The notes below the pieces were generated by a model that had not been told where the DNA came from, did no database searches, and worked only from the letters and a program-made list of their open reading frames with translations. From contig NZ_CADIKM010000004.1 of NCBI RefSeq assembly GCF_902859895.1, positions 62,001 through 126,000 of the forward strand: a stretch of 64,000 nt of DNA. The letters run 5' to 3'. The stretch's first letter is position 1, and each line of letters opens with the position of its first letter. This document shows positions 58,353 through 64,000 of the stretch, in pieces. Position numbers and translations under genes: made by a program. The DNA is from Pararobbsia alpina. Its GTDB lineage: Bacteria > Pseudomonadota > Gammaproteobacteria > Burkholderiales > Burkholderiaceae.

Positions 58353-58691
58353 TTAGTTCGAACGAACCGTCAGCTTGTTCGACACCGACGTCACGCCCGC
58401 CACACCTTCAGCCGCCTTGCCAGCCAAATCAACCTGGCCTTGCTCAGGGACCGAACCCGTCAGCGTCACGACACCGCCGACAGCCTTCGTGTAGATGCGG
58501 GTCGGTTCGAGACCCTTCGTCTTGGCCAGGGCTTTACGTACGTTGCGTGCGAGCGCCTTGTTAGCCGCCTTTGAAGACGATGCGGCCGGGGCAGCCGGGG
58601 CAGTCGCGTCGCTTGCCTGTGCGTACACGTTCAACGCGAACACAACAGCGGCAACACCACCGAGCGCCTTCAGGAAATTCACAGATTTCAT
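58353..58691 (-). CDS. Exported BON-domain protein
   Basis: A 112-residue protein. A signal peptide (KALGGVAAVVFALNVYAQA, cleaved about residue 26) precedes an Ala/Pro/Ser linker and one BON domain (about 45-110), with LARNVRKALAKTKGLEPTRI and GGVVTLTGSVPEQGQVDLAGKAAEGVAGVTSVSNKL. BON domains bind phospholipid or outer-membrane surfaces and occur in OsmY-like stress proteins. The start has an AAGGAGAAATTGA site. Confidence 0.92.
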   Translation of the reverse strand: MKSVNFLKALGGVAAVVFALNVYAQASDATAPAAPAASSSKAANKALARNVRKALAKTKGLEPTRIYTKAVGGVVTLTGSVPEQGQVDLAGKAAEGVAGVTSVSNKLTVRSN

Positions 58692-58786
58692 TCAATTTCT
58701 CCTTGTTTGTCATTAAAAAGCCAGTGCCCGCACGACCTCACTGAGGCGACCTACGCCGCCGCCCTAGAGAAGACGCGCCACACCGG

Positions 58787-59452
58787 TCAGGTGCCGATCG
58801 ACAGTGTCGGCTCATCCTCGCCAGGCCGGTGCCTGACGTGAATGCGGTTGTCGATCTCGTGAACACCGGCACAGCGGTCCACGACATCTTCAATTGCATG
58901 CTGCATGAAACGATGCGGTACAAAACCTTCAAGAATCACGTTCGCATGCTCTACCGCAATCCGCACTTCCGAGATATCGAGCGACTCGGAATGCTTCAGG
59001 CGTCGTATCACCTCCGCCAGTATGTCGGCATCGGTCATGGCCAAAGCGGGGGATGGCGGCGCCGCGTCGTCGGCGCGCCTGGCACAGGATTCCTCAACGC
59101 TGGCAGCGTGCGGGACAACCGCGGCATGTGCGGTTTTCATCGGCGCGCTGCTGATGTCCGTCGGGGCCTGCTGGTCCTTTCCACCCCTCTGCTCCGATGT
59201 GTGCTGGACAATCTCCTGCGAGATTATGTTTTTACGGACTGGCGCGCCATCGGGACTTACCGCCTCATCGGGCAGCAGCTCTCCGGGCCGATGCGATTCC
59301 CGGTAACCCGGTTCGTGACTGCGTTCGAGGTCGCCGCGATTATGGTGCGGCCCGTCCCCGGGAATTTCGCCATAACCTCCGTCATGGTCTTCTGCCTCGG
59401 GCTCTGTCTCGCCGGGATTATAAATTTTACGCTGACGTTGCGAAGCGGTCAT
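58787..59452 (-). CDS. BON-domain protein with long disordered N-terminus
   Basis: A 221-residue protein with no signal peptide. Residues 1-135 are rich in Glu, Asp, Gly, His and Pro (PGETEPEAEDHDGGYGE), and residues about 140-208 are a BON domain (DADILAEVIRRLKHSESLDISEVRIAVEHANVILEGFV, with VDRCAGVHEIDNRI). The start follows CAGGAGT. It is 95 bases upstream of the exported BON gene. The cytosolic location and disordered tail distinguish it from OsmY. Confidence 0.8.
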   Translation of the reverse strand: MTASQRQRKIYNPGETEPEAEDHDGGYGEIPGDGPHHNRGDLERSHEPGYRESHRPGELLPDEAVSPDGAPVRKNIISQEIVQHTSEQRGGKDQQAPTDISSAPMKTAHAAVVPHAASVEESCARRADDAAPPSPALAMTDADILAEVIRRLKHSESLDISEVRIAVEHANVILEGFVPHRFMQHAIEDVVDRCAGVHEIDNRIHVRHRPGEDEPTLSIGT

Positions 59453-60012
59453 TACATACTCCTGTTATTTGCGTGGCCGCCGAACAACGCTCGCATATCG
59501 AGCATACTCCCAAGCACTCGCTATTAAGCATGCTTACCGAAAGCCCGCGCCGCGCTTTTAAAGCCGGCACCCCCGCGCAATTTTCCGAACTTCCTTGATG
59601 TATATGCCCGAAAGCGGGCGGCAACCTCGTCGCGACTAACCCCCACTGCATTCCGCCAATCGATTTCCGGCACCACCAGCCGAGTAAAACAGCAAGCTAG
59701 GGTAATCACGGAGCCGGCATCGCCGTATGCCAATCCACTCAAAGAATAGACCGATATTCCCGGCCCCGACAGAAAATCACGTGCCAGGCGGCGCAAGCGC
59801 AAACGACGCCCTGACGGATTACGCGCGGAGCCTTGACGGATAACCCGATCACTCGCGTCACTTCGCGGGCCGGCTTGTAAAAACTGCGTGCGCAAAGACT
59901 GGGCCCTCTCTGGCAATCCAGTGCAAGCGTCTGAATCGCGGGCGTTTACTGCCGCTGGTCTAAAGGTTGCTAAGAGTGGAGACCCTGACGTTTTTTCGCT
60001 GGAGCCGACCCG
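59453..60012. promoter_or_regulatory. Divergent intergenic region between the BON gene and rpoN
   Basis: About 560 bases. An open frame on the minus strand (59524-60075) spans most of it and overlaps the rpoN start; its C-terminal 90 residues (for example VVPEIDWRNAVGVSRDEVAARF) are not clearly nonsense, but no family or good start is seen, so I do not call a gene. Composition here is a little more AT-rich than in the neighbours. Promoters of rpoN and of the BON gene must lie here. Confidence 0.35.
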
Positions 60013-61596
60013 ATGCATCCCACCGTTGAACTGCGCGCCAAACAAAGTCTGACGCTCACGCCTCGTTTGCAGCAATCGGTGCGGCTCTTGCAGCTGTCGT
60101 CGATGGAATTCGCGCAGGAGTTGCGCAATGCGCTCGATACGAATCCTTTTCTCGAATATGACGACGGACAGAATGCCGAGGAATCCGAAACGTCAATCGA
60201 AACCGACGAGCCGCATCTCGCCGAATCGGCAGGCGATGGAACCGGGCTGCTCGCAGCAGACACGCCGGGCGAAGTGTTGCCCGCCGCGGCCGATTCCTCG
60301 AGCGAGTTTGCTGCTGAACTCTCCCCCTATGAGAGCACGGCCGATTCGCAGGACATGCCGGCCGACGTTCTAGCCGACTCGCTCGCCGACAGCGCCGAGC
60401 CCGACGGGCTGAACAATGCCGATTTTCCGGTCGATCCGTATGCGCAGCGCTCGAACCGCAACGATGGCGAAGACAATGATCCGACCGAGTGGATCCGCGC
60501 AAAAGCCACCCTGCGCGAGCATCTTCACGAGTCGCTGCGCATGTGCCCGCTGTCGAGCCGCGACCGGATGGCCGCGCAGCTGATCGTCGAAGGTCTGGAC
60601 GATGATGGCTATCTGCGCCAGTCGCTCGAAGAGCTCAGCGGACTTGTCGAGCTCGCCGAACTCGATCCGCCGTTCTCCGAAGCAGAACTGCATTGCGCGC
60701 TCACACTGGTCCAGCGCCTCGATGTGCCAGGGCTTGCTGCCCGTTCGCTTTCGGAATGCCTATCGCTGCAATTGCAGGCCTTGCCACCAGATACGGAAGG
60801 CCGCGACACCGCATTGACGATCGTCACGCATCATCTCGACCGGATGGCGCGCCGGGAACTCGCCGAACTGCAACGCCAGATCGGCGGCTCCGCCGACGAG
60901 ATCCGCGTCGCCTGCTCGCTCATTCGGCGTCTCGATCCGCGCCCGGGCGACGCGTTCGGGCGGGACGAGAACAATTACATCGTCCCCGACGTGATCGTCC
61001 GGTCCGTGAAAAACCGCTGGGTCGTGCAAATCAACCCGGCTGTCCAGCCGCGCACGCGCATCCACCGCATGTATGCCGAGATGTTTGCGCAGTCAGGCGG
61101 CACGAGCCGTTCCCCGCTCGCTCAGCAACTGCAGGAAGCACGCTGGCTGATCCGCAACGCGCAACAGCGATTCACGACGATCCAGCGAGTCGCGGAATGC
61201 ATCGTCGCCCATCAGAAGGCGTTCTTCGAGTATGGAGAGATCGCCCTCAAGCCGATGGTGCTGCGCGATGTCGCCGAGGAACTCGGTCTTCACGAATCGA
61301 CGGTCTCACGCGCAACGGGCAACAAATACATGGCGACGCCGCGGGGCATTTTCGAGTTCAAGCATTTCTTCCCGCGCGAGCTCGGCACGGAAAGCGGCGG
61401 CACCTGTTCGTCCGCGGCGGTGCGCGCACTGCTCAAGGAAATGATCGCGGCGGAGAACACGACCTCCCCGCTGTCCGATGTCACGCTGGCCAAGCTGCTC
61501 GCCGACCAGGGCGTGATCGTCGCGCGTCGCACCGTTGCGAAGTATCGCCGCCTGATGAAAGTTCCACCCGCCGAAATGCGGCGCCAAAACGCTTAG
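60013..61596 (+). CDS. rpoN: RNA polymerase sigma-54 factor
   Basis: A 527-residue sigma-54. Region I is Gln/Leu-rich (LRAKQSLTLTPRLQQSVRLLQLSSMEFAQEL). Region II (about 45-155) is long and acidic. Core-binding and the -12 binding helix-turn-helix (LGLHESTVSRATGNKYMATPRG) are present, and the RpoN box reads ARRTVAKYRR near the C-terminus. The lptB, hpf and ptsN genes that normally flank rpoN are absent here, so this could be a second, lineage-specific copy. A sigma-54-dependent activator lies 2 kb away on the other strand. Confidence 0.95.
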   Translation: MHPTVELRAKQSLTLTPRLQQSVRLLQLSSMEFAQELRNALDTNPFLEYDDGQNAEESETSIETDEPHLAESAGDGTGLLAADTPGEVLPAAADSSSEFAAELSPYESTADSQDMPADVLADSLADSAEPDGLNNADFPVDPYAQRSNRNDGEDNDPTEWIRAKATLREHLHESLRMCPLSSRDRMAAQLIVEGLDDDGYLRQSLEELSGLVELAELDPPFSEAELHCALTLVQRLDVPGLAARSLSECLSLQLQALPPDTEGRDTALTIVTHHLDRMARRELAELQRQIGGSADEIRVACSLIRRLDPRPGDAFGRDENNYIVPDVIVRSVKNRWVVQINPAVQPRTRIHRMYAEMFAQSGGTSRSPLAQQLQEARWLIRNAQQRFTTIQRVAECIVAHQKAFFEYGEIALKPMVLRDVAEELGLHESTVSRATGNKYMATPRGIFEFKHFFPRELGTESGGTCSSAAVRALLKEMIAAENTTSPLSDVTLAKLLADQGVIVARRTVAKYRRLMKVPPAEMRRQNA

Positions 61597-61635
61597 CTTG
61601 GAGTGTCGGGACCCTGGACGCCTCAGGGCGATCGG

Positions 61636-62535
61636 TTACCGGCGCTGTTGCATTTTCGCCCTTTCCCGCCCTCGCAGCCTGCCGCTATACGCGGCAACCT
61701 CCGCGCCGAGCAGGAACACCGCCGACGAGTAGTAAAGCCACATGAGGATCACGGCGAGCGAGCCGGCCGCACCGAAGGCGTTGGCGGTACCGGCATGGGC
61801 AAGGTAAAGGGAGAACACGTTCTTCCCGCAGCCGAACAGCAGCGCCGCGGCGAACGCGCCGATCGTCGAGTCGCGCCATTCGAGCGGCGCATCGGGCAGG
61901 AACTTGAGCAGCGCGGAAAACGCGCAGATCAGCACCGCGAAACTCGTCAGATGCTGGGCCCAGTTCGCCAGTTCATATGACAGGCTTGTCTCACCCCACA
62001 CCCAGCGCCCGAGCATGCTGACGACGGTATCGAGCACCTGGAGGACGACGACCAGAAAGCCGACGCCGATCACCAGACCGAACGATACGAGCCGGACCTT
62101 CACGAGCGAGATGATGCTCTGCGTCGGGGCGAAATTATCGGGAATCGGCCAGATGATGTTGAGCGCCGTGTTCAGCGAAGAGAATGTGGCCGATGCCCCG
62201 ACCAGCACGGCAAACAGTGACAGCAGGGTGGTCCCGGTCGCGACATTCGCGTGCCGCGCATTCGCGACCATGGCCTGGATGCTCGCGGCCGCCTCGCTGC
62301 CGACCACGCCCTGGATCTGGTCGAACAGGCGCCCCTGGACGGCATCGGCGCCGTAGAAGAAGCTCGCGACCGCGATCACGATGACCAGCGTGGGGGCCAG
62401 CGAGAACGCCGTATAGAACGCGATCGCGGCGGCCGACGACGAGCCCCGATGGCCGGACCACGAGGACACGGGCTCGATGACCCATGCGGCCCAGCGCCGC
62501 AGGCGGGACGGCTCCAACAGATGGCGGATGTTCAA
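61636..62535 (-). CDS. YihY/BrkB-family inner-membrane protein
   Basis: About 299-307 residues with six transmembrane helices. Family phrases: AAAIAFYTAFSLAPTLVIVIAV near residue 38, LNTALNIIWP and GAAGSLAVILMWLYYSSAVFLLGAE near the C-terminus. The exact function is unknown; the old names ribonuclease BN and serum-resistance BrkB are not proven. The start could be TTG at 62535 (after GGAG at seven bases) or GTG at 62559. It converges with rpoN, 40 bases from its stop. Confidence 0.9.
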   Translation of the reverse strand: MNIRHLLEPSRLRRWAAWVIEPVSSWSGHRGSSSAAAIAFYTAFSLAPTLVIVIAVASFFYGADAVQGRLFDQIQGVVGSEAAASIQAMVANARHANVATGTTLLSLFAVLVGASATFSSLNTALNIIWPIPDNFAPTQSIISLVKVRLVSFGLVIGVGFLVVVLQVLDTVVSMLGRWVWGETSLSYELANWAQHLTSFAVLICAFSALLKFLPDAPLEWRDSTIGAFAAALLFGCGKNVFSLYLAHAGTANAFGAAGSLAVILMWLYYSSAVFLLGAEVAAYSGRLRGRERAKMQQRR

Positions 62536-62658
62536 GATTCCGCTCCGGTTGCACGGCACCCGGCCACGCGGCCCGCAGGCGGAACCGGGCAGCCTGCTAC
62601 GGCGCCCCCTCTCGCGACCGCTTCGCCGGTCGCTTCGGCATCCTGTTCAAGCGGCCTG

Positions 62659-62880
62659 TCAGGCGTCCTGTTCGGTGCCCAGTTCACGCTGATATTCAAG
62701 CCCCGCGGGACGCGCGCCACCCTGATTGTGATCGCCGTCATGCGGCGCCGCTGGATCGGACGGGTCCACACGCACCGCCGGCGGACGGCAACTCGCGGTA
62801 TCGTCGGCAGGCGGAGTCTGAGCGGCGGGTGTCTGACTGGTTGGGTTCTGAGAGGAAGCAGGAACGTTGAGCGTCGGCAT
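62659..62880 (-). CDS. Small Pro/Asp-rich hypothetical protein
   Basis: A 73-residue, probably disordered protein (PASSQNPTSQTPAAQTPPADD, DPSDPAAPHDGDHNQGG). The ATG follows AGGAGGCCATC, a near-perfect ribosome site, which is the main reason for calling it. An earlier ATG, 16 codons upstream (MLNAECPQEK), is possible. No family is recognised. Confidence 0.5.
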   Translation of the reverse strand: MPTLNVPASSQNPTSQTPAAQTPPADDTASCRPPAVRVDPSDPAAPHDGDHNQGGARPAGLEYQRELGTEQDA

Positions 62881-63016
62881 GATGGCCTCCTGTTCGATTT
62901 TCTCTTGGGGACATTCGGCATTAAGCATAGTCTCTTCTCGACGAAACGGCAGGGGGTAGATCCCGGCCATTGCAACCGCCCTCGCACGGTAACGCTTACG
63001 GACGATTTCCCAATTT

Positions 63017-63250
63017 TTACGAGACCCATCGACGCATACGACGTGGTGAGCAGACGGCACGCGATTGGGGAACCTGGCCCGGTCCGGCCGGCGGATCGCC
63101 GATCGGCGGCACATCAGGCGTGCCCGGCGGCGGTTCGCGCGTCGGCACGGGCGGCTCATCGGGTGGATCGAGCGGGGGCACCTCGGGCGGCACGGGGATC
63201 GGCGTGGGCGGCTCGGGACGGTGGAAGCCGTAGATGAGTGAATAGGTCAT
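63017..63250 (-). CDS. Small proline-rich hypothetical protein
   Basis: A 77-residue protein. After MTYSLIYGFHR it is a series of PP-containing repeats (PIPVPPEVPPLDPPDEPPV), then a basic end. The ATG follows AGGAGAGCGCC. Similar short Pro-rich proteins occur in Burkholderiaceae. The role is unknown; many consecutive prolines would require EF-P for translation (inference). Confidence 0.55.
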   Translation of the reverse strand: MTYSLIYGFHRPEPPTPIPVPPEVPPLDPPDEPPVPTREPPPGTPDVPPIGDPPAGPGQVPQSRAVCSPRRMRRWVS

Positions 63251-63482
63251 GGCGCTCTCCTGTCTTCCCGAAAGAACGCAAACCTCATGCCGCTTCGTCC
63301 TGACGCCCCACTCGGCGCCGTCCTGCACGTGACGCGATGGCCGTGCTGCAATCGGCACGGGCCCGCTTCAATGCCCCATTCGCGCGAGCGAAGTGCGGCC
63401 CCCTGCGCGTGCTGTCCCAGGGCACTGCATGAGGACTATGGTGCTGGATCGAGAGCATGGGTTCATCCACGCCCTGCCGATA

Positions 63483-64000
63483 TCACGCGTCGAGATCGGC
63501 CTTCTCGCTGTTCGGGTCCGTGGCAGCCTCGGCTTTCGCGCTGTCGCCGTACTCGACCAGGCGGTTATAGAGCGTCTTGAGGCTGATGCCGAGAATCTCG
63601 GCCGCACGGGTCTTGACCCCGCCGCACTGCTCGAGCGTCGCGAGAATCAGCTGCTTGTCCGCTTCGGCCAGCGAAGTACCGAAGGGAATCGTGACCGAGG
63701 TACCGGGCGAAGGCTTGGACAGCGAGATCTGCAGCGGCACGGCGGCCGTGTTGATCGACTCGGCCCCGGCCATGATGTACGCGCGCTGGACATAGTTCTT
63801 GAGCTCGCGGACATTGCCCGGCCAGTTGTACGCGGCAAGCGCGTCCTTGCTTTCCGGGGGAAAGGTTTTGTTCGTCGTGTAACGCTGGTTCAGGTCGTCG
63901 AGAAAACCCTGCGCGAGCAGTTCGACATCCTTGCCGCGATCGCGCAGCGGCGGCAGGTGCAGCGGAAACACATTGAGCCGGTGATAGAGGTCGAGCCGCA
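63483..64000 (-). CDS. Sigma-54-dependent Fis-family activator, C-terminal part (partial)
   Basis: The frame continues past the window end. Visible residues (about 172) include the end of the AAA+ domain (RLDLYHRLNVFPLHLPPLRDR, then WPGNVRELKNYVQRAYI) and a C-terminal Fis-type helix-turn-helix (VKTRAAEILGISLKTLYNRLVEYG). This is an NtrC-type enhancer-binding protein that would remodel sigma-54 holoenzyme. The receiver or sensor domain and the GAFTGA loop are outside the window. The neighbouring rpoN suggests functional linkage. Confidence 0.93.
   Translation of the reverse strand, partial: RLDLYHRLNVFPLHLPPLRDRGKDVELLAQGFLDDLNQRYTTNKTFPPESKDALAAYNWPGNVRELKNYVQRAYIMAGAESINTAAVPLQISLSKPSPGTSVTIPFGTSLAEADKQLILATLEQCGGVKTRAAEILGISLKTLYNRLVEYGDSAKAEAATDPNSEKADLDA

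Noticed and set aside
59910-59930. Possible sigma-54 (-24/-12) promoter upstream of rpoN
   Set aside because: TGGCAAT and TGC are present but the GG-GC spacing is one base too short and the -12 element lacks TTGC.
59524-60075. A 183-codon open frame between the BON gene and rpoN
   Set aside because: No clear start signal or family, and it overlaps the rpoN N-terminus; kept only as a note in the intergenic entry.
1-64000. tRNA genes, prophage, CRISPR array or complete insertion sequence
   Set aside because: None was recognised by reading both strands; only tmRNA and one possible IS right-end remnant were found.

Overview
The window looks like a chromosomal segment of a GC-rich betaproteobacterium of the Burkholderiaceae (Burkholderia sensu lato and relatives). 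The main reason is gene order: gyrA, a DUF2059 gene, serC, pheA, hisC, tyrA, aroA, cmk, rpsA, ihfB, lapA and lapB, followed by ugd, hldA, hldD, a helix-hairpin-helix gene and cysM, all on the minus strand and divergent from an OmpA-family gene. The heptose kinase is a separate kinase-only protein, as in betaproteobacteria. The genus cannot be fixed from sequence alone.

Layout. 1-180 is the 3' end of an MltB-like transglycosylase. 304-19851 (minus) is a long, tightly spaced and partly translationally coupled block for cysteine, aromatic amino acid, histidine, serine and PLP-related metabolism, LPS inner-core heptose, UDP-glucuronate, LPS assembly regulation, translation and DNA topology. 20297-20947 is an OmpA-like porin-associated gene. 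21544-21914 (minus) is ssrA (tmRNA), flanked by an AT-richer gene-free stretch and a short tandem repeat. 22171-32624 is a mixed accessory and housekeeping region: FAH-family enzyme, gph, ubiG, flavin monooxygenase, His-rich cation exporter, TPR glycosyltransferase-like protein, class-I amidotransferase-like hydrolase and dsbB.

32847-40267 (plus) is a purine-salvage/catabolism operon: xdhA, xdhB, xdhC, an amidohydrolase that looks like adenine rather than adenosine deaminase, and guaD. Together these would convert adenine and guanine to hypoxanthine and xanthine and then urate. 40369-43700 (minus) is a DUF3302 / HlyD adaptor / NodT outer-membrane-factor export set, followed upstream by a DUF4136 lipoprotein. 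44789-53916 holds pepN, an ECF42-like sigma factor with two DGPF/YCII proteins, fbp, an epsilon-like exonuclease, a nitroreductase and small unknowns.

53921-64000 is the most accessory-looking part: a probable IS200/IS605-type right-end remnant beside a broken gene, an MFS drug exporter, small unknown proteins, a PA2169-family helical-bundle protein, two BON-domain proteins, a stand-alone rpoN (sigma-54), a YihY-family membrane protein, two small proline-rich proteins and the 3' end of a sigma-54-dependent activator.

I found no CRISPR array, prophage, intact insertion sequence or tRNA. I do not see a convincing undescribed multigene system. The items most worth follow-up are the adenine deaminase reassignment, the low-complexity insertion in TyrA, the Ala83 GyrA QRDR, the IS605/omega-RNA-like remnant and the recurrent short tandem repeats in and between genes.
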